From contig WION01000095.1 of the NCBI GenBank assembly GCA_015039365.1, forward strand, positions 1 through 64,000: a DNA stretch of 64,000 nt, in the 5' to 3' direction. This DNA comes from Amanita rubescens. Taxonomy: Eukaryota; Basidiomycota; Agaricomycetes; Agaricales; Amanitaceae. Below, one piece after another: positions 1 through 10,567 of this stretch. The position numbers and the translations under genes were made by a program. The notes beneath the pieces are model-generated. The model made no database searches, had not been told where the DNA came from, and saw nothing but the letters and a program-made list of their open reading frames with translations. Positions within the stretch are counted from its first letter, which is position 1; every line of letters starts with the position of its first letter.

Positions 1-25
1 CGGAGCCAAGAGTCTCCCTCCACGA

Positions 26-50
26 TGACGTCACAATCCGTTGTATATAA
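26..50 (+). promoter_or_regulatory. Core promoter of the SDR gene: CRE-like palindrome plus TATA box
   Basis: A perfect TGACGTCA palindrome (the ATF/CREB-type bZIP site) lies at 26-33 and a TATATAA box at 44-50, about 40 nt before the ATG at 89. The spacing fits a TATA promoter with a short 5' leader. Binding by a bZIP factor is inferred from the motif only, and the upstream promoter lies outside the window. Confidence 0.5.
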
Positions 51-88
51 TCCGCTGTCTTTCTCCGTCTCGCCCCCATTTTACAATT

Positions 89-1354
<1,266 letters not shown>

Positions 1355-1646
1355 AAGCGAGTGGCGAGCACAGCCATCTGCGTAGCCTCGTGTAATTCAC
1401 ATCGATTGATTGATCCCTGCCTCATGCCGACCTTCTATTTATGCTGACTCGGCACCTGTCAAAACGTACGTGTACACACACACCCACAATACCCCTTTTC
1501 CCTATAAATCCGGCTGCTGTGCGAGCGCTTGTCCATTATTGATATGAATGGAGTTTTGAGAACAAAAATGTTTTCTTCGATTCATCCCCCCCACTAAGCA
1601 CAGGGCCAGACGGGCCAACCCCACTATCCCCTACTCGTCATAAAAC
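1355..1646. other. Intergenic region between the SDR and cyclin genes
   Basis: No gene is seen here. A CCTATAAATC TATA-like box at 1501-1510 could serve the downstream cyclin gene, about 140 nt before its first candidate ATG at 1647. Confidence 0.4.
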
Positions 1647-3484
1647 ATGGATTTAACCAGCTACAAATCACTGTCGAGATTTGGCTCGCCAGAGCTACTA
1701 ATAGCTGGTCCCGACCGCAGCGCCGCCACTCGTCTCGTACGACACCACCTGTCCACTTTGACGCGTAAAACGTCGCGTTTGACCATCGAATTATACTACG
1801 AGATCCTACTCAGCCTCTCGTCATTCCTTCATCACCACGGATGCGCCGCCACTTTGAAAAAGAAAACGTTGTACGTAGTTGTTCGCTGGGTTCTCTGGCC
1901 AAGGGTTTTGAATCAGTTGCGAATACACTAGATCCCTCGCTGCCGTGGGCTTTCCGAGTGCTTGGGTAGCTGGATGGCGAAGACATCATCATCATCGAGC
2001 CTCCAGGTTAGTATGCCGTCGCGGTGGGGATTGGGAGCGACGCGTCGATGACTTTACGTGCTTTGATATTGAGTGGATCTGATGCTATGCCGCCAGCGCC
2101 ACTCGTGAAGAAGAGAACGGAAAGGCGATGATGGTATGCTCTGATGAAACGGACACGGACACGGATACGCGATGGAGCTGTGCTAGAACCAGTACACGGC
2201 AATGCCAAGAACAAGAACAACAAGTCGATCGGGAGTTGCAGCTGATGCAACAAACCATGAAGGAGGTGTTCCAGAGCGCGTTGACGCTAGGTGTCGTCGT
2301 CGTCCTCGAGTGGCGGCATTCCGCATGCGTGTTTGGGTTAGCGCCGTCTACGACGACGACGACGACGACGTGTTGTCTCGACGTCGCTCGGAGTGGGTCT
2401 TTTTGGGATCACGTATCGTCCGTGGTGACAACCACGACTAACGCCAACACTACTATCCTTCCTTTGCTTCGATGCGAGGGACTGGATATATGCCGTAGGG
2501 GAAGAATGCTAGGAGCGAGTCGGAGTAAGGACGTGCGCGTTCTTTTGGAAGAGTTTGAAGAGGATTTTGGGAATAGCCAGTTTTATGAAGTTGATGAGAG
2601 GGAGGACGAGTACGCGTATGAGATTGCGTTGTACATGTTGGAACTAGAGGTACGTCTCCCAAGTTTTCACAGTTTTGCATCTCCGCCACAACTTGAGCCT
2701 GCAGGCCAAAAGCATGCCAAACCTGGACATGTCCGATCCTTCCCGGATCCCAAATCGACATCCGACTCGATGGGATTGACGAACTCCAAGTGCCTCTGGG
2801 GGCACTTCCACACTTGGCTCGGATACTCCTTCGAAACCTATTGGGTAGCGCACAACCTCTTCGATCGGTATATTTCCAAGCGGAAACAGAAGGGTAACCT
2901 AAGCACCCTAACGTATGATGGATCCTATCTTCTAGCTCGAGCCGTGTTGTATATCGCGGCCAAGTATATGGAGGTTATGTTGGTGGACATTACGGACGTT
3001 TTCACAAGCGAAGAATACGGATTATGTTCCGGTGGATGTGATGAAGAAGGCAGAGGCGGAGGTGTTGAGGACACTCGAATTCGAGGTGTTTGGTGGGTGT
3101 TCGCCTTGGTTTTGGTTGAGTCGTGGAGGGAGGCGATCGAGTTCGAGCTTTAGCTTGAGAGAAGCGGTTGAAAACTTCTTGGTTCACTTGGCGATGAGGG
3201 ATTGGAGGTTTTGTGGGGTGAGGTCGAGCATGATAGCTGGTATTGTGGTGTACGCTGTGAGCGAGATGGGGTTGACAGAGTTGGAAAGTGAGAAGCGGCG
3301 TGATCGGCTATTATGGAGTCGGTGCGGTGAAGGTGAGGTGAAACGAGGGTTTGACATGCTACTTGAAGGGATGAGAAAGCAGTCAATGAGCGAGTCAGAG
3401 TGGTTATACCGATGGCATAAACGAGGGCCAAGGACTGGAGCGTCAGAGTTTGCGTTGCGATGGGCAAAAGTGTATGAACTTTGA
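1647..3484 (+). CDS. Cyclin (mitotic B-type-like), N-terminal boundary uncertain, with frameshifts
   Basis: This looks like a regulatory subunit of a cyclin-dependent kinase. The cyclin box is visible at about 2590-3480. It contains DEYAYEIALYMLELE, an intron at 2650-2703, MPNLDMSD (matching the MPNPxxM motif of B cyclins), then ETYWVAHNLFDRYISKRK and LLARAVLYIAAKYMEV. The second fold includes AEAEVLRTLEFEVFGGCSPW and ends at the stop at 3484. Reading requires a +1 shift near 2770-2785 and another near 3000. A stretch at 1730-1760 (RHHLSTLTRK) resembles a destruction box (RxxL), so I begin the gene at the ATG at 1647. The region 1850-2125 does not splice cleanly, and an alternative start is the ATG at 2128. 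The N-terminus is low complexity. Family assignment is good; the exact class is inferred. Confidence 0.68.
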
Positions 3485-3587
3485 CATGGGAAAGTCTGTA
3501 ACGTACGTACGTATTGAGTCGCCCTTTCCACGAGGGGTTACCTAAATAACATAATAAAATGAGGCTTCGGATTCTCACTTCTTGCCC

Positions 3588-4429
3588 ATGGATTACCACC
3601 ATCCCTACAGTGGTTCAGCAGGGTACATTTACGCAAACGAGGCGAGTGTTCAAATCCTACCTCATGATAACGTCATACTGAGGTGACCAGCTTAGTACGA
3701 CACATCCGACTACCATTCCCAGGTGGCATTTGAAAAAGGTTCGAGCCAGCCGCGCAGAGTTCCATACGGCCACTTGAAATCTTTCGTACCCGTGAGTGAT
3801 AGTCTGAGTTGTTGTCCTCATCGCACGCTTTCAACTTCAATTCACACGGCTGCATTGTAGGAATTGGCATCCACCGAATCGTTAGTCGTCCCACCAACTG
3901 TAGCGACGTCGACAACAATAGTATCACCAAGAAAGACAAAAGGGTCTCGAGGGTCTGCGAAGAGCATAGATCACTCGTTGTGCGACTCGGGGTGGATCGA
4001 GGAGCAACCTTATTTTTCTTCGTTTCGTGTCGCAGGGTCCACGACGGGGAGTTTAGGTGGTTCTCTACATGGTGCCCGTCATGATGGTCAAGGGAGGAAA
4101 ACGTCGAATTGGACATGTAGGTTTAAAGTGAGTTTTTGCACCCTTTTTTTTTCTCTTTTCTTTTTATTTCGCGTCGCGTCGCGTCGTACTAGTGCGCGAC
4201 CTGCCCGTCTTTTACGTTCGCTTCTACACGTCTACACGCCCCGCGGAGATTCGACAAGTATTGACTAATCCGTGTCCCATAGAAACGAATTGGAAGGGTA
4301 TTGAAAGGAATACAAAGTTTGATGCACGAAAGGCTTCCTTCTTGGCGTCCGTCACGGTCAACAGGTGGATCTCGCCCTCCCGAACCCAATCTTCCAAATT
4401 TTCAGAACGACGTCCTCTATCGCCGATAG
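3588..4429 (+). CDS. Unrecognised three-exon gene
   Basis: I do not recognise this protein. An ATG at 3588 opens MDYHHPYSGSAGYIYANEA. Exon 1 runs to 3791, but in-frame TGA and TAG codons near 3681-3695 suggest a disruption. Exon 2 is 3861-4127 (Ser/Thr/Gly-rich, ending WTCRFK) and exon 3 is 4283-4429, ending LYRR and a TAG stop. Both introns have GTGAGT donors and TAG acceptors, the second with a CTAAT branch site at 4264-4268, and phase is 0 at both junctions. The composition suggests a disordered, possibly phosphorylated protein. It lies 100 nt after the cyclin stop on the same strand. Confidence 0.42.
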
Positions 4430-5188
4430 TAGCAATCAACGTTCAAGCCCGCAACTTTGTACCTGATACATGATAGAGTATTGATTTTTGGAGATAATGT
4501 TGTATGTACCATTTGATTGTATGCACGTACTTATGTTAGGTAGGTATATGCCCGGCCCGGGAGGCTTCTAATCTAGAGTCGTTCGTTCTTTAATTCTAAG
4601 CTAATACTCAAACGGAATGTGTCATAATATGGTTACCGAAGATGCCAAACAACTTGCCATTTACTGAAGTTGCCGATCCTAGCGGGTTTGACTGTGTTGC
4701 GCCTCCGCAGCGTGTATGTCAATCCCAAACGGGCTACCACTGGCAACGAGTTGGCCTCGCTTTTGCGGCATGGCATAGGTATCACCATGAAACCAAATTC
4801 GGAGATATGAACGAAGCCCAGCTATATTTAATTTCCCCGCTTTACTCAATTTCGGGGTATCTTATAATCCTATCCGTCGTCATGCCAGAACCCTATCATC
4901 TTCATTCCCATCAAGGGGGAGGTGTCAACAGGTGTCAACTTCAAAATGTCGTCATGAGAAGGAGTGCGAGTCTAACATTGTTCAGCCTCACGGGTTGGAG
5001 AGAACAACTTGTGTTCCTTACAAGAAATAGCACTCATACGTATATGCAAAGTCCTCGATAAGATAACACACACCTCGCTACCGTCGCCTTCCACACAGCC
5101 GGTGACTACCACCCGCAACAAACACGCGGTAAGAATAACCATGCCAAGGCTCGTGACCGAGATATCCCCACCAAATTGGATTTCAAAT
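4430..5188. other. Region without a supported gene
   Basis: Only a 139-codon open frame (4642-5061) without recognisable domains or a homologous frame is present. I see no splice-consistent gene. It could hold the terminators of the convergent genes on either side. Confidence 0.3.
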
Positions 5189-5683
5189 TCAATAGGCAAT
5201 TCTTCGAACGCGATAGCCCCTACCTCTAGCGGTCAGACTTGGAGAGAGAGAACAGCATAATAATAATAAAAAAGAGATCCATACCCGGTTTCGTGACTTT
5301 ATTGTTTTTCTGACGGAATCGACGGTGGTTTCCGTGAAGGAGGTGGAGGCGCTGGCGGCGGAGATAGAGGTATCTTTGGTGGTGGCTTCGGGGGTGTATC
5401 CCATACTGGTGTGTTCGGTGGAGGCGACGGGACTCGCGGAGGGTGTTCCTCCGGCCTGCTCCCATGAACGTAGTGCGTCGTGCATTAGCTGTATGGGACG
5501 GTGCGGCCGAGGGTGATGCAGTGGCAATACTGGAGAGTCGTATGGGGGCATAGTGTATTCATAAGTTGGTGGTGCTGATTGGGTTCGTCTTGACTGTGAC
5601 GAAGAATCAGGCTTGATGTACAGCGCGGACGCGAATAAGGGGCATGCGAGAAGCAAGGCAAAGGTGGAAGGATGCAGACGCAT
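5189..5683 (-). CDS. Small secreted protein, first of the proline-rich minus-strand group
   Basis: The protein opens with a clear signal peptide (MRLHPSTFALLLACPLFASA) followed by a Ser/Thr/Pro-rich stretch. The called frame runs 164 codons and ends in a second hydrophobic segment (ISFLLLLCC). A different frame from about 5455 to the stop at 5299 encodes a markedly proline-rich tail (PSPPPNTPVWDTPPK, PPPAPPPPSRKPPS). That tail matches the style of the neighbouring gene at 6791-7513, so a one-base shift near 5455-5465 may separate the true 5' and 3' parts. Promoter layout is shared with the two following genes. Function is unknown; export to the wall or medium is inferred from the signal peptide. 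Confidence 0.55.
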   Translation of the reverse strand: MRLHPSTFALLLACPLFASALYIKPDSSSQSRRTQSAPPTYEYTMPPYDSPVLPLHHPRPHRPIQLMHDALRSWEQAGGTPSASPVASTEHTSMGYTPEATTKDTSISAASASTSFTETTVDSVRKTIKSRNRVWISFLLLLCCSLSPSLTARGRGYRVRRIAY

Positions 5684-5710
5684 GAGTCGTACTGTTGGGA
5701 ATGAAGAGTG

Positions 5711-5762
5711 AGGACCAGCCTACTAGAGAGTAATTATTCTGGCGGAAGTAGAGTTTTTATAC
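5711..5762 (-). promoter_or_regulatory. TATA box and shared TAGGCTGGTCCT start-site element, copy 1
   Basis: In minus orientation a TATAAAA box near 5755-5761 is followed about 35 nt later by TAGGCTGGTCCT (5711-5722), which lies 28 nt before the ATG. The same 12-mer sits in the same place before two other secreted-protein genes. Confidence 0.6.
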
Positions 5763-6403
5763 CGCTCTAAAACACCAAGAGTCCCGCCGGAGGTGACATT
5801 TGGGGAAATTAATAGCCGAGGGCAGCTTTTAGGCTTTGGTTTAGGCTATCATGACAAACGTTCGTCGCCGAGGCGAGGTGGTGCGTAGCTGTGCATGACA
5901 CATGATGCATCTCGGCATCAACACCGTCGTGTTTTCAACAACTGGACAGTGGCCCTAGTAGCCCGTCTCCGGGACATGACGCTGGTACTAGGCGCTGGTC
6001 AGAACAAGCTGTGTTCTTGGTTTCTGGATATTAGTTATACCGTCTGCCGAGCGTCGGTTATCATTCGCCATTCCTAATTTCACGAGGCGAGGAGGAACCA
6101 AAATAAGTTTGCATAAATAGAGAGCTGCCATAAGCGCGGGCTGCACATGAACAAAGCTCAACACTGACCTGTATGTTAAAGTGGAGATGAGCGGAATGGT
6201 CCCATCCCGACTTCTGGATTAGTTTGCCTATGAGGCCATCGTCATGCGATAAGGGTGGAGTTAAGTAGGGTCAAGTGCCACTGACATGTACAGTTTAGGT
6301 ATGCATACACACCACGCTCACAAAACTGAACGGCCAATTTTTCTAGAAAGCCAGTAACTTCTAGCCGTCAAAGACAGAATGACAGCAATCTAGATTCAAC
6401 GGT

Positions 6404-6640
6404 TTACCGCAGAAAAAAAAAATGGAGATGTGAGCCTCGTTTTCGTGGTGACATCGATACTATTATTGCCTTTTGACGCAATCGACAGCTTCTTAAGAGG
6501 AGGTGGTGGCGCAGGTGGTAGTACAGGTGGAATCGCTGATGTCGTCGTGCTGATAATGGGCAAAGGGTGACAATCGATGGTGATCGATCATCATCCACGT
6601 GGAATGGGCGCAGATGGGCGCCCATTTAAGACCCTGCATC
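6404..6640 (-). pseudogene. Remnant of a proline-rich secreted protein gene
   Basis: One minus-strand frame reads IPPVLPPAPPPPLKKLSIAS and then stops. It resembles the proline-rich tails of the adjacent genes but has no signal peptide exon or the shared promoter motif nearby. It could also be an unrecognised 3' exon of the gene at 6791-7513. Confidence 0.25.
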
Positions 6641-6790
6641 CGGAACAGGCGGTAATGACGGTGATGACTGTATAGATGGACACTTGTTCAGGTGGCAAGT
6701 ACCATAGGAGATCCTTTCAACATATAATGTCATCATGCCAGTACAAACGACCGTATGGCGTATGCGATGATGGCTAATGGCAACCATTAG

Positions 6791-7513
6791 CTACTGGTCA
6801 TTTATCCTGCGCCCCCGGCCCCCACGACGCCTCCACTCGTCATAATCTTCTCGCGGTATCCGCGACGGCCCTTCCATCACATCATCAGGTACTTGAGGAA
6901 CAGCAGGAAGGGGTACCCGAACTCGTGGGGGTGGTGATGCTGGTAGTGACGGTGGTAGTGACGGTGGTAGTGACGGTGGTAGTGATGGTGGTAGTGACGG
7001 TGGTAGTGACGGTGGTAGTGATGGTGGAAGTGGTGGAAGTGGTCGAAATGGTCGGACTTGTGATGCGGGTGAATCATTTTGTGGTGGTGGTGATGATGGC
7101 GGTGGTAGTGAAGCCTGATGTACCGGATGCTTCTTATGTACCCGTGGACGTCGTCGTAAATCTGACCGAGTTTGTTGTGGGGGTGGTCGGACTTGTGGTG
7201 GTGGTGGATCGTCTTGTGGTGGTGGTGGTGGTGGTGGCGGTTGTTGGGGTGCCTCAGGTACCGGAGGGCTTGGAAGTGCTCGGTGTCGCCTTTCAGGCCC
7301 GCGTTTCTCTATGTCATGAATATCATAGAGCTCGCGTTCTCCAATCAATATGGCTCGCTTCTATTGAAAAGGTTAGAACTCAGGATTGAAAACAAGATGA
7401 TATGATTAACGTACTGAGAGTCGTGAGCTGCCAACTTCAGCGGTCACCGGTAATGCATACAGGGTGGAAGGGAGGAAGAATAATACGAAGACGAAGGAAA
7501 GGAGGAAGCGCAT
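6791..7513 (-). CDS. Secreted proline-rich protein with PPSL repeats and two Kex2-type KR sites
   Basis: Exon 1 (7415-7513) encodes a signal peptide, MRFLLSFVFVLFFLPSTLYA. A GTACGT...TAG intron joins exon 2 (6791-7360) in phase 0, reading SRLS|KRAILIGERELYDIHD. The mature region has two dibasic KR sites bracketing the 16-residue peptide AILIGERELYDIHDIE, then a long Pro-rich region (PPPPPPPP, PPPQND). This leads into seven or so PPSL tetrapeptide repeats and a basic C-terminus (WRRRGGRGRR). It has the architecture of an extensin-like or Kex2-processed secreted protein. Processing and wall association are inferred. The opposite strand also stays open here because of the repeat and is a shadow. 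Confidence 0.66.
6933..7021 (-). repeat. 12-bp minisatellite encoding the PPSL repeats
   Basis: Plus-strand units GGTGGTAGTGAC / GGTGGTAGTGAT recur about seven times with a period of 12 nt. In minus-strand translation each unit is one PPSL tetrapeptide. The repeat is in frame, so copy-number change would alter protein length without breaking it. Confidence 0.75.
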
Positions 7514-7540
7514 GTTGATTGATATCGATGAAAGTAGGTG

Positions 7541-7590
7541 AGGACCAGCCTACCCTAACACCGTGTCAGCGCGCGGTTCTTATACGTACA
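7541..7590 (-). promoter_or_regulatory. TATA-like box and shared TAGGCTGGTCCT element, copy 2
   Basis: AGGACCAGCCTA (7541-7552, plus strand) lies 28 nt upstream of the ATG at 7513. A GTATAAGA box lies about 30 nt further upstream, near 7580-7588, so the 12-mer falls at the expected transcription start. Confidence 0.6.
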
Positions 7591-7718
7591 GTAACGTGGC
7601 CAAGTCCAGGGTCATCTATCACTGAGAAAAGTGTCGGACCTGAAACAAAGAGTCCCATTATGGCCGAACATCAATCCTTTCCGTGACCATAGCAAGGGCT
7701 GGCGCCTCGGCCAAGCTG

Positions 7719-8477
7719 CTATGCCCTCCGTTGCCATTTCTTCGGCCACGGTACACTGGGTTCTATCCGAGGGTGCTTGCTTCTTGACAACGTTTCTCCT
7801 GTAGTATGGTTAGCGCCTCGTTGCCTGTCTCGGCCTCGTGAATCAGCAACACAACTTTGAATGACAGATGTGGGGGAGCTTGTGACCTTATTTGTGACCA
7901 AATTAAATGCTACTGAACACACGTGGGAAAGCTTTGTTGATGGGGACCTGCATCCTGACGGCGCCCTTTGGGATTTTATACCCCTTCAGGTCAGAAATCC
8001 ATGGGTAAATCGGCATGCCGCGTAGCGCGTGCGGCACCCTTCCGTTTAATTTGTGGCCTTTCTGCTGAGGATGTCCAAGGATTCGGAGGATGTCATCACT
8101 AGTACCCACCAATTATTGTAAAAGATGACTGATAAATCTGAGACTGAACTTACCTGATAACTCCCGGAGACTTCCTTGGCAGGCTTGCTAGATTGCATCT
8201 TCAAATCAACCTAGTAGAAGAACGGGTGCTCGACCTAGTGTTGTGACAAGCGGAATAGATGTAATCCCGTATTGCAACTTACTGGAGAAGCATCAGCCGA
8301 CGTCTTAGTGACTTGAGGAGCGAGTTTGGCCTCGATAAGCTTGTAGAGAGAGAGAGAGGTGAGTACCCCATATTCTAGCAACGGCTTGCAAATTCGGTCT
8401 GTCCGATGAACTCTTCTAGCGACGGCGTCGCTACAAGTTTGCCCCCAAGCCATCAGTGCGACTCGAGTTCTCTTCAA
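7719..8477 (-). CDS. Possible multi-exon hypothetical gene (weak)
   Basis: Three minus-strand open segments follow one another (8477-8280, 8220-8160, 8110-7903 and beyond). They have plausible GTAAGT donors at 8279 and 8153 and TAG acceptors between them. The translated pieces (for example RILGHPQQKGHKLNG and WISDLKGYKIPKGAVRM) show no family I recognise, and one junction does not keep phase. It may be a decayed gene. Confidence 0.22.
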
Positions 8478-8959
8478 TTCACTGTATCAGCAGCAGTTGA
8501 AGCATTCCCGAAATTGTCGTCATGGGCAAGTACGGATGTAAGTAATGTGCCACGCCAGGGAACAGGGAAGGGTTGATCTCGGTGACATTGATAATATGCG
8601 CATTACAATCGTTCCATTTTGTCGTTATATACAAACGACACCGGCTGACGCAACGCTAACAAATGGCTCATGAGCCATACTCTTGCAACTAGTCGTACAT
8701 CGCTCTTCTGCGTCTCCTTGGAAATCTCATTTCAGTTACCAGCGCCCGCGTAGCGAATGTGCGAAAACGTACCGAGATGGTCCCGCAGCACGCCTCCGAA
8801 TTGCCGGCTTCGGAGGAGGGTTGGCTTTGCCCTTCGCGGGCCTAAAAGCTAGCGTGAATCGTTTCTCCACCACCAGTCGCGTCCTTCGCGTCCTTGTCCT
8901 TCGCGTCCTTGTCCTTCTCGTCCTCCTAAAATCTCAGATTCAATTACACGTTCTTTTGA

Positions 8960-9187
8960 TCAACAAAAAAAGCCAACCGGCGGTGGAGGGGGTATGCCGT
9001 CTCCGTGGTGAATCTAATGTCCATCAAATTCAATCACGTCTTTTGGTGAAGAAAGAAGACCAACCAATGGATCTTTAGGTACCGTCAGGAACTTGTTCTT
9101 GTTGGCAGGGTCCGAGGACCCAGAGGGACCTGCTGCTTGCACGCAGGCAGCGAATAGGGACAAAGTGACGATTGAAAGCAAGTTCAT
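8960..9187 (-). CDS. Small secreted protein, third member of the shared-promoter group
   Basis: The ATG at 9187 opens MNLLSIVTLSLFAACVQAAG, a signal peptide. A GTACCT...TAG intron (9014-9082) would join exon 2, which reads IHHGDGIPPPPPVGFFC before a TGA at 8960-8962. Without splicing the frame ends at 9014. Just downstream on the same strand is a charged repeat, KDKDAKDKDAKD, from a 15/12-bp tandem repeat at about 8879-8930, which may be a further exon. Exon structure is uncertain. Membership in the group rests on the signal peptide, the polyproline and the promoter motif. Confidence 0.42.
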
Positions 9188-9229
9188 GATGATCAATAGT
9201 TACTGTGTCGGTGAGTGATGAGCTTGAAT

Positions 9230-9280
9230 AGGACCAGCCTATGAGTTATCTCGGCGGTGAGATGGCTGGCATTATATATC
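9230..9280 (-). promoter_or_regulatory. TATA box and shared TAGGCTGGTCCT element, copy 3
   Basis: AGGACCAGCCTA at 9230-9241 lies 43 nt before the ATG at 9187 and about 30 nt downstream (minus orientation) of a GATATATAAT box at 9271-9280. This arrangement matches copies 1 and 2. Confidence 0.6.
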
Positions 9281-10567
9281 TCTTCGAAAAACTGAAACAT
9301 CAATCAGAACGCTGGCATGAGAGGGGGTATTGCCACGAGGTGCAGTTTGGTGTTTCGTTGCAATTCATCATTTGAGCTCGATACCATCTTGATGTTAAAG
9401 CCTTGAACTGGTTGCCCAAGTTATCGCATCAAAAACTCCATTTGATGAAGAGGAAGCCTGAGGAAACCCAGCCGTCGGAACTGCATGCACATAAGTAGTG
9501 TGCAGAAATCAGCTGCAGTAATTGAAAGCAAACGTGATCTGAGGGCTTGAACCGACTTACGTACGCATATTCGAACTCCGACTAGTTATCACTCGGCACC
9601 GATGCGGACTGATGCGGAACGGCAAGGTGATTCATGATTGCGTCCTGGCGTAGCGCTGGCGCTTGATGTCGGAGGGTAGGCCAACTACTGGTGGTTACGG
9701 TCACGCAGTGGCTACATCCAGGGCCCCAATCCATTCCCAGATTCCCCGCATTCCAAAACCTATTGGACGATGCGGACGCTTAACTTGCTGGCGTTGTCTC
9801 TGGTTATGCCACTGGTATTTGCAGTGCAATTCGCAATTCAACCAAACACAAGTGGGTAAAGACACTTCGCTAAAAATAAAAAATACACTCGCGAGGACTT
9901 CAATTAGATCCTTAGATACGTGAACCTGAAGGTCCTCGCCAACCAATACTGACTTCGGAATCACCCTGAACTGCGAACGGGAACATTCAAAAACAACTAG
10001 GGACTCGAAAGAATATGAAAATTGTCGTGTTTCGTGCAGACTCGGAACGAAGGTCCTTTTTTTCTCTTTCTTATTCCACTTCCGAAGGCTGACTTGCTGG
10101 CATTCCGTCTATGTAGGGATAACCTAGATTTGGCATCGTGGTCAACTTCTTAACACTGTTCTGGATGGTACCTCACATCTTTATGAATTTAGTAACTGAA
10201 TTGCGGCCTTCTATGTGTCCACGTATCGCACAATTGACTTTTTCTTTTGGAATATATATCATACTATGATCACAGTCCACCACCACTCGCGTCCTGGATT
10301 TTTTCAAGTTACGCAAATTGTATCTGTCATTGTATCTGCCACTGAGCCCAACCATCGAATGCTAGGCTCGGTAGCGAGGCAACTTAATCGAGATCTAAAC
10401 GGCTTAGTCGGATATGGTGAGACAAGGAACAGCGAAATGAAGTTTGTCGTTCTGATGCATTGCCTTATTTCGAAGCTAACGAGATCCCACTGCCCAAACA
10501 AAACCATAAAACCAACACACTCATATATAAGTACACACGCAAGGTTACACACATTCAACTAGACGTT
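9281..10567. other. Region without a supported gene
   Basis: I find only short open frames on both strands with no signal peptides, domains or splice-consistent chains. It contains the 3' flank of the acetyl-CoA synthetase gene at its right end. Confidence 0.3.

Noticed and set aside
4642..5061. 139-codon plus-strand open frame
   Set aside because: No domain, no partner exon and ordinary composition for chance open frames of this length.
6877..7405. Plus-strand frames rich in Val and Trp and a minus-strand His-rich frame over the PPSL region
   Set aside because: They are shadows of the 12-bp repeat of the proline-rich gene, which alone has a signal peptide exon, intron and promoter.
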